A DNA stretch of 64,000 bases from Variovorax sp. SG517 (GTDB lineage Bacteria > Pseudomonadota > Gammaproteobacteria > Burkholderiales > Burkholderiaceae_C), in contig NZ_JABMJG010000003.1 of the NCBI RefSeq assembly GCF_013376045.1, positions 310,001 to 374,000 of the forward strand, in the 5' to 3' direction. Shown here one piece after another: positions 45,614-54,610 of this stretch. The notes below the pieces were generated by a model. The model did not search any database and was not told where the DNA came from. It worked only from the letters and a program-made list of their open reading frames with translations. Each line of letters begins with the position of its first letter. Within the stretch, counting starts at the first letter, position 1. The position numbers were made by a program, and so were the translations under genes.

Positions 45614-47337
45614 TGCGCGCCTGCCTTTCCTTCGGCCTTGGCGGTGGGCACCGGGTTCGGCACCTGCCGCGCCTCCATCACCGCCGCGCGATAGGCCGTG
45701 GGCGCGCGCAGGCCCTCGGCGGTGGCCAGCGCGTGGCGCATCACCGGCTCGGCCCAGACCGTGAGCGCAATGCAGGCCGCGATCAGCCCGGCCACCGGCA
45801 GCACTTCGAGCGCCGGCAGCGACGGCAGGTTGCCGTGCGGCTGGGTCCAGAAATGGCGGATGCCGGTGCGGCTCAGCGCGATCAGCGCAAGGAAGCCCGA
45901 GGCGATCAGCAGCACCAGGAAGGTCCAGCCGGTCGTGCCGATCACGCCGCTGCCGCCGCTGCCGTTCATCAGCCCCGAGAGCATCGCGAACTTGCCGACG
46001 AAGCCCGACAGCGGCGGCAGGCCGGTCAGCAGCAGCGTGCAGATCATGAAGCTCAGGCCCAGGAAGGCGACGCCGGCCGGAATGGCGCGGCCATAGAGCG
46101 CCTGCGCGTCGTCGTCGAGGTTCACGTCGCTCAGCGCGCTCAGGTCTTCCGCCAGGAAGGGCGCGGTGCCGGCGGCCTCGTGCGGCGCCACGCTCATGCC
46201 TGCGTTGCGCCAGCGCTCGATCATGTCGATCAGCAGGAAGAAGGCGCTCACCGCGAGGGTGGAGCTCAGCAGGTAGAAGAGCGCGCCGGCCCACACGGCC
46301 GGCTGCCCCAGCCCCACGGCGGCGAGCAGCGTGCCGGCCGATATCAGCACGCTGAAGCCCGCGAGGTTGGAAAGCCGCTGCGTACCGAGGATGCCGAAGG
46401 CCGCCACGAAGAGCGTGGCGATGCCCGCGCCCACCAGCACCGGCTGGCCGAAGGCGACCGATGCGCCGGTGTCTGGCGCGAAGAGCACCGTCCACAGCCG
46501 CAGCACGGTATAGACGCCCAGCTTGGTGAGCAGCGCGAACACCGCGCCCACCGGCGACACCGCCGAGCTGTAGGCCGGCACCAGCCAGAAGTTGAGCGGC
46601 CACGCGCCCGCCTTGGCGAAGAAGGCGGTGAAGAGGATGGCCGTGGCCGCGTGCACCAGTCCGCGGTCGCCCGGCGCGAGTTCGGCGATGCGCATGCCAA
46701 GGTCGGCCATGTTGAGCGTGCCGGTCACGCCGTAGAGGATGGCCGCGCCGATCAGGAACAGCGACGACGCCGCGAGGTTGATCGCGATGTAGTGCAGCCC
46801 CGCCTGCACGCGCAGCCGGCCCGAGCCGTGCAGCAGCAGGCCGTAGGAGGCCGCGAGCATCACCTCGAAGAACACGAACAGGTTGAACAGGTCGCCCGTG
46901 AGGAAGGCGCCGTTCAGGCCCATGAGCTGAAGCTGCAGCAGCGGATGGAAGTGCACGCCCGCGCGGTCCCAGCGCGAGGTGGAGTAGATCGACGCCGCGA
47001 AGGCGATGACGCCGGTGAGCGCCACCATCATGGTCGAGAGCCGGTCGGCCACCAGCACGATGCCGAAGGGCGCGCGCCAGTTGCCCGGCAGGTACACGCC
47101 GATGGAGCCCGGGCCGCCGCCCGTGTCGGGCGCATTCACCCAGCGCAGCAGCGCCAGCGCGGCCAGCAGGCCGACCAGGCCCGAAACCACGCTCAGCGCC
47201 GACTTGGCGCGCCGGCGGTTCTCGCCCAGCAGCAGCATGAGCGCGGCCGTGAGCATGGGCACGAGGATCGGTACCGCCACCAGGTGCGGCATGCTGAACT
47301 CGAGCAACTGGTCGAGCAGATGAAAAACCTCCTTCAC
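45610..47337 (-). CDS. phaD: Monovalent cation/proton antiporter subunit D (PhaD/MnhD)
   Basis: A large proton-pumping-type subunit (up to 575 residues) related to complex I NuoL/M/N, with about fourteen helices. Key features: AKAGAWPLNFWLVPAYS with the conserved Lys, LTKLGVYTVLRLW, and a Glu in the fifth-helix region FFEVMLAASYGLLL. The GTG at 47337 overlaps the phaC stop and has AGGAGG four bases upstream; an ATG at 47292 matches where related proteins begin (MPHLVAVPILVPM). A 70-residue polar loop near 390-430 and a C-terminal polar tail are present. Confidence 0.93.
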   Translation of the reverse strand: MKEVFHLLDQLLEFSMPHLVAVPILVPMLTAALMLLLGENRRRAKSALSVVSGLVGLLAALALLRWVNAPDTGGGPGSIGVYLPGNWRAPFGIVLVADRLSTMMVALTGVIAFAASIYSTSRWDRAGVHFHPLLQLQLMGLNGAFLTGDLFNLFVFFEVMLAASYGLLLHGSGRLRVQAGLHYIAINLAASSLFLIGAAILYGVTGTLNMADLGMRIAELAPGDRGLVHAATAILFTAFFAKAGAWPLNFWLVPAYSSAVSPVGAVFALLTKLGVYTVLRLWTVLFAPDTGASVAFGQPVLVGAGIATLFVAAFGILGTQRLSNLAGFSVLISAGTLLAAVGLGQPAVWAGALFYLLSSTLAVSAFFLLIDMIERWRNAGMSVAPHEAAGTAPFLAEDLSALSDVNLDDDAQALYGRAIPAGVAFLGLSFMICTLLLTGLPPLSGFVGKFAMLSGLMNGSGGSGVIGTTGWTFLVLLIASGFLALIALSRTGIRHFWTQPHGNLPSLPALEVLPVAGLIAACIALTVWAEPVMRHALATAEGLRAPTAYRAAVMEARQVPNPVPTAKAEGKAGAQ

Positions 47338-47684
47338 TCCGCCTCCTGCCGTTCTTCACCGTCCACGTGGTCGGTGCCGGTGATGCCGCGCGAGGCGAGC
47401 ATCACGACGAGGAAGAGCGCCGTCATCGCGAAGCCGATCACGATGGCGGTGAGCACCAGTGCCTGCGGCATCGGGTCGGCCGTGTTGGCCAGCGTGGCGG
47501 TCAGGCCCTTGATGAGCACCGGCTCGCTGTCGACCTTGAGCCGCCCCATGCTGAAGATGAAGAGATTGACCGCGTACGAGATCAGCGTCAGGCCCATGAT
47601 GACCTGGAAGGTGCGCGGGCGCAGCAGCATGTAGACGCCCGAGCCGGTGAGCACGCCGATGGCGAGCGCGAGCACGATTTCCAT
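47334..47684 (-). CDS. phaC: Monovalent cation/proton antiporter subunit C (PhaC/MnhC)
   Basis: A 116-residue NuoK-like subunit with three helices (about 2-20, 29-48, 70-95) and motifs GSGVYMLLRPRTFQVIMGL and PQALVLTAIVIGFAMTA. ATG at 47684 shares one base with the phaAB stop (TGATG), and the stop overlaps phaD. Named here after the Pha antiporter; it is unrelated to polyhydroxyalkanoate synthase PhaC. Confidence 0.94.
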   Translation of the reverse strand: MEIVLALAIGVLTGSGVYMLLRPRTFQVIMGLTLISYAVNLFIFSMGRLKVDSEPVLIKGLTATLANTADPMPQALVLTAIVIGFAMTALFLVVMLASRGITGTDHVDGEERQEAE

Positions 47685-50632
47685 CAGCCGGCTCCTCCCT
47701 CGGTCGCACCGGCGGCGGTCGCCTCGGCTTCCTTTTCTTTCTGCTCGTCGGCCCAGCGGTGGCTGCGTATCGACTGGTGGGCCAGCGCGGTCAGGATCAG
47801 CATGGTGGCGCCGAGCACCAGCGCGAACACGCCGATGTCGAAGAAGAGGGCGCTGGGCACGTGCACCTCGCCCAGCAGCGGAAGGTGCAGGTGCGCGGTG
47901 TGGGTGGTGAGGAAGGGGTAGCCGAAGAACACGGCGCCGCCGCCCGTGGCCAGCGCCAGCAGCAGGCCCATGGCGATCCAGCGGCGCGGGTAGATGCGCA
48001 GGTGCTCTTCCACCCACTCGGTGCCCGAGACGATGAACTGCAGCACCAGCGCGACCGACATCACCAGCCCCGCGACGAAGCCGCCGCCCGGCGCGTTGTG
48101 GCCGCGCATGAAGAAGTAGACCGACACCAGCACCGACACCGGCAGCAGCAGGCGCACCAGCACGGCCGGCACCATCAGGTAGCCCACGGCGGTGTCCTTG
48201 GCGCGGCGCGGGTTCAGCAGGTCGCTGCTGCCGTCGTCGGCCTGCAGCCGCTGCTGGATCGGCAGGGACATCGATTCGATGGCGGGGCGGAAGCGCCGCA
48301 GCAGCGCATACACGGTGAGCGCGACGATGCCGAGCACCGTGATCTCGCCGAAGGTGTCGAAGCCGCGGAAGTCGACCAGCATCACGTTGACCACGTTGGT
48401 GCCGCCGCCCTCGGTGAGCGCACGTTCGAGGAAGAAGGGCGAGATGCTCTGCGGAAAGGTGCGCGTCATCATGGCCCAGGCGAGCGCGGCCATGCCGCTG
48501 CCGGCGATGGCGGCGATCAGCAGGTCGCGCCCGCGCCGGCCCCACGGCTTGAGCCGCGCGCGCGCGGGCTGCACCACGTCCTTGCTGCGCATCGGCAGCC
48601 AGCGCAGGCCCAGCAGGATCAGCACCGTGGTGACGGCCTCGACCACCAGCTGCGTCAGCGCCAGGTCGGGCGCAGAGAACCAGATGTAGGTGACGCACGA
48701 GACCAGCCCCGCGCCCGCGGCCAGCATCAGCGCCGCCAGCCGGTGGAACTTGGCCTGCCACGCGGCGGCCACCGCGCAAGTGCCGCCGATGAGCCAGGTC
48801 ATGGCGAACATCGGCGAGAAGGGCAGCAGCTCGCGCGTGCCGGGCGCGGCGGGCGTGAGCTGCAGGGAAGCGGTCGCGCCCGCCACTGCCACCACCACCA
48901 GCAGCAGCAACTGCCACTGCATGCGCTTCGTGCCGAAGAGGCGGCGGCTGCGCCGGCCGGCCTCGCTCAGCAGCGCGATGATGTGTTCGAAGATGACCTG
49001 GCCGTCGAAGCGGTGCAGCAGGGGCGTGTTCTCGAGGCCGCCGCGCTCGCGCTGGCGGCGCTGCAGCAGGTACAGCGCGGCGCCGCCCGCCAGTGCCACG
49101 AAGCTCATCAGCAGCGGCAGGTTGAAGCCGTGCCACACGGCCAGGCTGTATTCGGGCAGCGTGCCGCCGACCACCGGAGATGCAGCCGCGGCGAGCATCG
49201 GCCCCACCGACCACGCCGGCGCCACGCCCACCACCAGGCACACCAGCACCAGCAGCTCGACCGGCACCCGCATCCAGTGCGGAGGCTCGTGCGGATGCTT
49301 GGGCACCTCGTCGCCGCAGGGCGGGCCGAAGAACACGTCGAACACGAAGCGCGCCGAGTACGCCACGCTGAAGATGCCGGCCACCGTGGCGATCAGCGGC
49401 AGGCTGAAGTCGACCCACGGCGTGGCCTGGATGAACACCGTCTCCGCGAAAAACATCTCCTTCGAGAGGAAGCCGTTGAGCAGCGGCACCCCGGCCATCG
49501 AGGCGCTGGCGATGATGGCCAGGGTGCCGGTGATCGGCATGAGCCGCATCAGGCCGCTGAGCTTGCGGATGTCGCGCGTGCCGGTCTCGTGGTCGATGAT
49601 GCCGGCCGCCATGAACAGCGACGCCTTGAAGGTGGCGTGGTTCATCACGTGGAAGACGGCGGCCACGGCGGCCAGCGGGCTGTTCAGCCCCAGCAGCAGC
49701 GTGATGAGCCCGAGGTGCGAGATGGTCGAGTAGGCCAGCAGCGCCTTCAGGTCGCGCTGGAACATCGCGATGAAGCCGCCGAGCAGCAGCGTAATGGCGC
49801 CAGCGCCGCCCACCAGCCAGAACCACTGCTCGGTGCCCGAGAGCACCGGCCACAGCCGCGCCATGAGGAACACGCCCAGCTTCACCATGGTGGCCGAGTG
49901 CAGGTAGGCCGACACTGGCGTGGGCGCGGCCATGGCGCGCGGCAGCCAGAAGTGGAAGGGGAACTGCGCACTCTTGGTGAAGGCACCCAGCAGGATCAGC
50001 GTGAGCGCGACGGGGTAGAGCGCGTGCGCGCGGATGATGTCGCCCGAGGCCAGCACCTTGTCGAGTTCGTAGCTGCCGGTGATGCGCCCCAGCACCAGCA
50101 CGCCGGCCAGCAGGCAAAGCCCGCCCGCGCCGGTGACGGTGAGCGCCATGCGCGCGCCGCGCCGCGCGTCGCGGCGGTGGTGCCAGTAGCCGATCAGCAG
50201 GAAGGAGAACAGGCTGGTGAGCTCCCAGAACAGCACCATCTGGATCAGGTTGCCCGAGAGCACCACGCCCATCATCGCGCCCATGAACGCGAGGAAGAAC
50301 GAGAAGAAGCGCGGCACCGGGTCGGAGGCCGACATGTAGTAGCGCGCATACAGCACCACCAGCGCGCCGATGCCCAGCACCAGCATGCAGAACAGCCATG
50401 CGAAGCCGTCCATGCGGAACACGAGGTTCAGGCCGAGTGCGGGGAGCCATTCGATTTCTTGCCGCAACACGCCGCCGTTGGCGATCTGCGGGAAGAACCA
50501 TGCGGCCTGGATGGCGCAGCCCAGCGCGACCAGCCCTGCCAGCGTCGACTCCCTGTTGCGCGCGTTGGAAGGCATCAACGCGGCCAGCACGCTGGCAATG
50601 AAGGGGAGGGCGACGAGAAAGACCAGGGGCAT
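47684..50632 (-). CDS. phaAB: Monovalent cation/proton antiporter subunit AB fusion (PhaAB)
   Basis: The 982-residue main subunit: a NuoL-like A part (about 1-780) with ARYYMSASDPVPRFFSFFLA, the proton-path Glu and Lys in VLFWELTSLFSFLLIGYW and GAFTKSAQFPFHFWLPRAM, and a B part (about 820-960) with DLLNPRRAKDTAVGYLMVPA and FMRGHNAPGGGFVAGLVMS. In Pha-type systems A and B are fused as here, whereas Mnh/Mrp systems keep them separate. The operon probably exports sodium or potassium for pH and salt balance. First gene of the six-gene operon; a 7-bp inverted repeat lies at 50666-50694 just upstream. Confidence 0.95.
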   Translation of the reverse strand: MPLVFLVALPFIASVLAALMPSNARNRESTLAGLVALGCAIQAAWFFPQIANGGVLRQEIEWLPALGLNLVFRMDGFAWLFCMLVLGIGALVVLYARYYMSASDPVPRFFSFFLAFMGAMMGVVLSGNLIQMVLFWELTSLFSFLLIGYWHHRRDARRGARMALTVTGAGGLCLLAGVLVLGRITGSYELDKVLASGDIIRAHALYPVALTLILLGAFTKSAQFPFHFWLPRAMAAPTPVSAYLHSATMVKLGVFLMARLWPVLSGTEQWFWLVGGAGAITLLLGGFIAMFQRDLKALLAYSTISHLGLITLLLGLNSPLAAVAAVFHVMNHATFKASLFMAAGIIDHETGTRDIRKLSGLMRLMPITGTLAIIASASMAGVPLLNGFLSKEMFFAETVFIQATPWVDFSLPLIATVAGIFSVAYSARFVFDVFFGPPCGDEVPKHPHEPPHWMRVPVELLVLVCLVVGVAPAWSVGPMLAAAASPVVGGTLPEYSLAVWHGFNLPLLMSFVALAGGAALYLLQRRQRERGGLENTPLLHRFDGQVIFEHIIALLSEAGRRSRRLFGTKRMQWQLLLLVVVAVAGATASLQLTPAAPGTRELLPFSPMFAMTWLIGGTCAVAAAWQAKFHRLAALMLAAGAGLVSCVTYIWFSAPDLALTQLVVEAVTTVLILLGLRWLPMRSKDVVQPARARLKPWGRRGRDLLIAAIAGSGMAALAWAMMTRTFPQSISPFFLERALTEGGGTNVVNVMLVDFRGFDTFGEITVLGIVALTVYALLRRFRPAIESMSLPIQQRLQADDGSSDLLNPRRAKDTAVGYLMVPAVLVRLLLPVSVLVSVYFFMRGHNAPGGGFVAGLVMSVALVLQFIVSGTEWVEEHLRIYPRRWIAMGLLLALATGGGAVFFGYPFLTTHTAHLHLPLLGEVHVPSALFFDIGVFALVLGATMLILTALAHQSIRSHRWADEQKEKEAEATAAGATEGGAG

Positions 50633-50665
50633 TGGGGTCGATTCTATCGGCCGACCCTATGGAAA

Positions 50666-50694
50666 GCCTTATCTATAACCGCAAGACATAAGGC
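50666..50694. promoter_or_regulatory. Inverted repeat upstream of the pha operon
   Basis: GCCTTAT at 50666-50672 and ATAAGGC at 50688-50694 form a perfect 7-bp inverted repeat with 15 bases between, about 35 bases before the phaAB start, in an unusually AT-rich stretch. A TAGAAT that could serve as -10 lies between the repeat and the start. The repeat could be an operator of the antiporter operon or the transcription end of crcB. Confidence 0.4.
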
Positions 50695-50720
50695 AGTTTT
50701 TCACCCGGCTTTCATGCGAT

Positions 50721-51098
50721 TCAGGAGGAGAAAGCCTGCACTGTGCGCAGCCCGAGCCAGGTCATGCACAGCGAACCGCCCAGGTGCAGCGCGATGGTGC
50801 CCATTGCGAGTCCGAAGCGACCGCTGGTCAGCATGCCCACCACTTCCGCCGAGAAGCTCGAGAAGGTGGTGAGCGTGCCGAGGAAGCCGGTGATCACCAT
50901 CAGCCGCCATGCGGGGTTGATGTCCGGCAGGCCGCTGAAGACGCCGATGGCCACGCCGATGAGGTAGCCGCCGATCAGGTTCACCGCCAGCGTGCCCCAG
51001 GGAATGAGGCCGCCGGGGCTGAGCCAGAGCGCGAAGCCCCAGCGCATGAGGGCGCCGACGCATGCGGCGAGGCAGATGACGATGACGTTCAGCAGCAT
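50721..51098 (-). CDS. crcB: Fluoride ion channel CrcB/FluC
   Basis: A 125-residue Fluc-family fluoride exporter, working as a dual-topology dimer in the inner membrane. Four helices; hallmarks are GALMRWG, WGTLAVNLIGGYLIG with the conserved Asn, and the TM3 break GFLGTLTTFSSFS with the Phe and Thr/Ser residues lining the pore. ATG at 51098 fits other family members; an in-frame ATG at 51116 adds six residues. It lies 40 bases after the TRAP large-permease stop, so it is probably transcribed with that operon. There is no room for a fluoride riboswitch. Confidence 0.92.
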   Translation of the reverse strand: MLLNVIVICLAACVGALMRWGFALWLSPGGLIPWGTLAVNLIGGYLIGVAIGVFSGLPDINPAWRLMVITGFLGTLTTFSSFSAEVVGMLTSGRFGLAMGTIALHLGGSLCMTWLGLRTVQAFSS

Positions 51099-51138
51099 GA
51101 CGGCGATTATCCGCATGCCGCCGGGCTGCCAGGCCGCG

Positions 51139-52452
51139 CTACTTCTCCCTGCCCATCACGACGTCCGGCAGGATCGTCACGATGCTCGGGAACAGCGTAA
51201 TCAGCACGATGCACAGCACCAGGCAGAAGAAGAACGGGATCGCCGCCTTGGCGATCACGTTGCTGTCCTTGCCCGTCATGTTCTGCAGCACGAAGAGGTT
51301 GAAGCCCACCGGCGGCGTGACCTCGGCGATCTCCACCAGCAGCACGATGAAGATGCCGAACCAGATCAGGTCGAAGCCCGCCTTCTGGATCATCGGCAGC
51401 ACCACCGCGCTTGTGAGCACGATCATCGAGATGCCGTCGAGCGCGGTGCCCAGCACCAGGTACACCAGCACCAGCGCGCCGATCAGCGCGTAGGGCGACA
51501 GGTGCATGCTGTCGACCCACTCCGCCAGCTCGCGCGGGATGCCGGTGAAGGCCATGGTCTTGGTGAGGAAGGCGGCGCCGGCCAGGATGAACATGATCAT
51601 GCAGCTGGTGCGCGTGGCGCCCATGATGCCGTCCTTGAAGTTCTTCCAGGTGAGGCTTCGGCCCCAGGCTGCGATGGCCAGCGAGCCCAGCACGCCGAAG
51701 GCCGCGCACTCGGTGGCGGTGGCCCAGCCGGCCACCAGCACCCAGACGATGAACACGATCAGCAAGGCACAGGGAATGAGGTTGCCCGACAGCCTGATCT
51801 TCTCCATGAAGGTGGTCGGCGGATCGGCCGGCGGCACCTGGCCCGGGTTGCGCAGGCTCCACCAGCCGATGTAGCCCGAGAACAGCAGCATCAGCAGGAA
51901 GCCCGGCAGGAAGCCGGCTAGGAAGATTCGGATGATCGACGCGTCTGCCGCCACCGCGTACACCACCATGGTGATCGACGGCGGAATCAGGATGCCGAGC
52001 GTGCCTGCGGTGGCGAGGGAGCCGATCGCCAGCTTCTCGTTGTAGCCGCGGCGCTTGAGCTCGGGCAGCGCCACCTTGGCGATGGTCGCGCAGGTGGCGG
52101 CCGACGAGCCCGAGACCGAGCCGAACACGCCGCATCCGAGGATGGTGGTGTGCATCAGGCGGCCCGGCACGCGGTTGAGCCAGGGGCGCAGGCCCTCGAA
52201 CATCTCCTCGCTGAGCTTGGTGCGAAACAGGATTTCGCCCATCCATATGAAGAGCGGCAGCGCGGCGAGCTCCCAGCTCGCATTGCTTTCCCAGAAGGCC
52301 GAGAACAGGTTCTTGCCCGGCAGCGTGTTGGTGAAGAAGGCCTGGCCGACCCAGCCGACGATGGCCAGTGTCATCGCGATCCACACGCCGCCCGCCAGGA
52401 GCAGCAGCATGATCGCGAGCAGCAGCGCGCCCATCCAGAGGTTTTCGAACAT
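51139..52452 (-). CDS. TRAP transporter large permease (DctM family), second system
   Basis: The 437-residue transport channel with about twelve helices. DctM marks: GGVWIAMTLAIVGWVG, FGSVSGSSAATCATIAKVAL, LIPPSITMVVYAVAADASI, and the C-terminal VAEVTPPVGFN-like IAEVTPPVGFNLFVLQNMTG. Length is standard, unlike the first DctM in this window. It lies 25 bases after the small permease and completes the second TRAP carrier with genes at 52478 and 53015. The transported acid is unknown. Confidence 0.94.
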   Translation of the reverse strand: MFENLWMGALLLAIMLLLLAGGVWIAMTLAIVGWVGQAFFTNTLPGKNLFSAFWESNASWELAALPLFIWMGEILFRTKLSEEMFEGLRPWLNRVPGRLMHTTILGCGVFGSVSGSSAATCATIAKVALPELKRRGYNEKLAIGSLATAGTLGILIPPSITMVVYAVAADASIIRIFLAGFLPGFLLMLLFSGYIGWWSLRNPGQVPPADPPTTFMEKIRLSGNLIPCALLIVFIVWVLVAGWATATECAAFGVLGSLAIAAWGRSLTWKNFKDGIMGATRTSCMIMFILAGAAFLTKTMAFTGIPRELAEWVDSMHLSPYALIGALVLVYLVLGTALDGISMIVLTSAVVLPMIQKAGFDLIWFGIFIVLLVEIAEVTPPVGFNLFVLQNMTGKDSNVIAKAAIPFFFCLVLCIVLITLFPSIVTILPDVVMGREK

Positions 52453-52477
52453 CGGGTGTCTTTGTTGCTGTTGTTGT

Positions 52478-53011
52478 TCAGACGTCGGAGGAGAAGTCGC
52501 CCGCCGCGTGGCGCTCCTCTATGGCGCGCTGGTAGCTGGGCTTCTCGCCGCGCACCACGCCGACCAGTTCGTCGATCATGGCGATCAGCAGCAGCCAGCA
52601 GCCGATCACGAAGGTCGACTGCGGGATCCAGATCGGAATGACGACCAGGCCCGTCGCCATCTCGGCGAACTCGTAGCTCTCGTAGGTGAAGCTGGTGGCC
52701 CAGTAGGTGAGATAGGCCACCGACACCGCGGCCACCAGCAGGCAGCCCACGTCGAGCACGCGCCGGATCTTCGGCGACACCGATTCGAGCAGCAGCGTCA
52801 CGCGCACGAAGTCGCCGTGGCGGAAGGCATGCGCCATCGCGAAGAACGCGGCGGCGGCGCACAGCCAGGCCACCACGTCGTTGAGGCCGCTCACGTGCCA
52901 GTTCATCTGCCGGCCCACGCCGGCCAGGATCATCAGCACGAAGATCAGGAACACGCAGAGCGCGCCGAGCGCGCCTGCACCGTCGTACAGGCGGTCGAGG
53001 AAGCGGCGCAT
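52478..53011 (-). CDS. TRAP transporter small permease (DctQ family), second system
   Basis: A 177-residue four-helix subunit (about 14-35, 45-62, 85-108, 128-150) with LNDVVAWLCAAAAFFAMAHA and HGDFVRVTLLLESVSP, the DctQ helix 2 wording. It begins three bases after the binding-protein stop and precedes the large permease by 25 bases, so all three are co-transcribed. An in-frame polar tail follows the last helix. Confidence 0.92.
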   Translation of the reverse strand: MRRFLDRLYDGAGALGALCVFLIFVLMILAGVGRQMNWHVSGLNDVVAWLCAAAAFFAMAHAFRHGDFVRVTLLLESVSPKIRRVLDVGCLLVAAVSVAYLTYWATSFTYESYEFAEMATGLVVIPIWIPQSTFVIGCWLLLIAMIDELVGVVRGEKPSYQRAIEERHAAGDFSSDV

Positions 53012-53014
53012 CGC

Positions 53015-53983
53015 CTACTTTTTCTTGTAGTTGTCTACGATGGCGGCGCCGTCGGCGCCGGCCACCTTCAGCCAGTCGGCCTGCATGATGCCGCCGACCT
53101 GGCGCATGTCGGCGTCGAGCTTGGGCGAGGGCTTGTGGATCTTCATGCCGCGCTCGGCGAGCAGGCGCTTGTATTCCTCGTTCTTCTCCTGCGCCACCTT
53201 CCAGCCGCGGGCTTCGGCATCGGCCGCGGCCTTGGCGACGGCGGCCTTGGTGGTGGCGTCGAGCGCGTCGTAGGCCTTCGCGTTCACCAGGATCGCGTTC
53301 TTGGGGATCCAGGCCTGCGTGTCGTAGAAGTTCTTGATGTGCTCGTAGGTCTTGGTGTCGTAGCCGGTGGAGCCCGAACTCATGTAGCTCTCGATCACGC
53401 CGGTGGCCATGGCCGCGCTGAGTTCGGCCTGCTGGATCTGCACCGGCTGCGCGCCGATGAGTTCGGCGATCTTGGCCGTGGCCGGGCTGTAGGCACGCCA
53501 CTTGATGCCGCGCAGGTCGGCCACCGAGCCGATTTCCTTCTTGGTGTAGATGCCCTGCGGCGCCCAAGGCACCACGAACAGCACCTTGATGCCCTGGGCC
53601 GCGAGCAGCTTCTCCATGGCGGGCTTCGACGCGTCGTAGAGCTTGCGTGCCTCGGGGTAGGTGGTGGCGAGGAAGGGAACGCCGTCGAGCGCGTAGATCG
53701 GGTTCTCGTTGGCGAAGTTGGCCAGCAGGATCTCGCCGGCCTGCGCCTGGCCGCTCTGTACCGCGCGCTTGATTTCGGGCGCCTTGAAGAGCGACGCGTT
53801 GGCATGCACCGTGATCTTCACCTTGCCGCCCGTGGCCGCGTCGACATCCTTCGCGAACTGCGTGATGTTTTCCGTGTGGTAGTTGGTTGCCGGGTAGGCG
53901 GTGGGAAGGTCCCACTTGGTCTGGGCGAAGGCCGCGGCGCCGAGGGTCAGGCCCGCGAGGGCAATGCCGAACTTGTGATTCAT
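53015..53983 (-). CDS. TRAP transporter substrate-binding protein (DctP family), second system
   Basis: A 322-residue periplasmic binding protein. Signal peptide residues 1-20 (cut after AFA), then TKWDLPTAYPATNYHTENIT, the ligand-Arg region VADLRGIKWRAYSPATAKIA, and a helical ATKAAVAKAAADAEARGWKV region. Conventional Sec signal, unlike the Tat-like leader of the first DctP at 15589. First gene of a three-gene TRAP operon, with an HhH gene terminator just upstream at 54093-54114. Likely cargo is a C4 or aromatic carboxylic acid, by family only. Confidence 0.92.
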   Translation of the reverse strand: MNHKFGIALAGLTLGAAAFAQTKWDLPTAYPATNYHTENITQFAKDVDAATGGKVKITVHANASLFKAPEIKRAVQSGQAQAGEILLANFANENPIYALDGVPFLATTYPEARKLYDASKPAMEKLLAAQGIKVLFVVPWAPQGIYTKKEIGSVADLRGIKWRAYSPATAKIAELIGAQPVQIQQAELSAAMATGVIESYMSSGSTGYDTKTYEHIKNFYDTQAWIPKNAILVNAKAYDALDATTKAAVAKAAADAEARGWKVAQEKNEEYKRLLAERGMKIHKPSPKLDADMRQVGGIMQADWLKVAGADGAAIVDNYKKK

Positions 53984-54092
53984 TGACTCGCTCCGGAATG
54001 TAGTGAAAGCAAAACGAAAGGAAGCTTACGTGCAAATTCCGGGCCACTTTCTGAGGCTTTTCCCTGCCATGGCGTGCATGCTCGCGCGCATG

Positions 54093-54114
54093 AAAAAGCC
54101 GCCCGAAGGCGGCC
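54093..54114 (-). terminator. Intrinsic terminator of the HhH gene (minus strand)
   Basis: Read on the minus strand, GCCGCC with TTCG loop and GGCGGC (54098-54113) is followed by five T residues (54093-54097). It lies 25 bases past the stop codon of the gene ending at 54139, a good rho-independent terminator. Confidence 0.8.
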
Positions 54115-54138
54115 TTGCATATTTCTACCGGAGCGGGA

Positions 54139-54471
54139 TCAGGGCTTGGCGGACTTCGCTTCCTTCGTGCTCTTCGTTGTTCCCTTCGACGAGGCGGGTG
54201 CCGCGTCGCCGAAGCCCTTGCCGTTGACCGTCAGGCCTTCCGACGAGAGCTTGGCCGCCTTCTTCTCTTTTACGCCCTTCACGCGCTGCATGAAGTCTGG
54301 CCAGTCCTTGAACTCGCCTTGCTTGCGTGCGTCGAGGATGCGCTTGGACATCGACGGGCCGACGCCCTTGATGCCATCGAGATCGGCTTCCGTGCCCTTG
54401 TTGACGTCGACCGCGGCGAACGAAGCAACCGCGAACAGCATGGCCGTGGTGGCCAGGATCTTCTTGAACAT
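54139..54471 (-). CDS. Exported helix-hairpin-helix protein (ComEA-like)
   Basis: A 110-residue protein with a signal peptide (hydrophobic residues about 6-20, cut after ASFA) and a tandem helix-hairpin-helix domain (about 22-80): VDVNKGTEADLDGIKGVGPS, then EFKDWPDFMQRVKGV. This is the short ComEA fold that binds DNA at the cell surface during natural transformation, though many short copies have no proven role. A Lys/Ser-rich tail follows. Start ATG at 54471 with GGGAG ten bases upstream. The 139-base gap before it contains two hairpins (54510-54527 and 54564-54588), the second just past the lapB stop. Confidence 0.85.
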   Translation of the reverse strand: MFKKILATTAMLFAVASFAAVDVNKGTEADLDGIKGVGPSMSKRILDARKQGEFKDWPDFMQRVKGVKEKKAAKLSSEGLTVNGKGFGDAAPASSKGTTKSTKEAKSAKP

Positions 54472-54509
54472 GGTGATGAAAACTCCCTGTATTTTGTTGA
54501 TGAGTGACA

Positions 54510-54588
54510 GCCGACGGAAATGTCGGCCCGCGCTCAACGAGACACGAAAGCAGGGCGTTGACGCATGAAAGCCGTGCCGGCCTTCATG
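54510..54588 (-). other. Two hairpins between lapB and the HhH gene
   Basis: GCCGAC and GTCGGC pair at 54510-54527 around a 6-base loop. CATGAA with TTCATG and GCCG with CGGC pair at 54564-54588 around TGC, with one mismatch. The second lies 22 bases past the lapB stop and may mark its 3' end; the first lies in the leader of the HhH gene. Neither has a T-run. Confidence 0.35.
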
Positions 54589-54610
54589 TGACCATTGTTC
54601 AGAAACGTGA

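Noticed and set aside
45122..47359. A single 745-codon frame spanning phaE and phaD
   Set aside because: Only its last 163 codons match the PhaE family; the rest is phaD in the wrong frame. The overlapping ATGA sites give separate genes.
51099..51138. Fluoride riboswitch before crcB
   Set aside because: Only about 40 bases separate crcB from the upstream TRAP gene, too little for the motif, and no conserved riboswitch core is seen.
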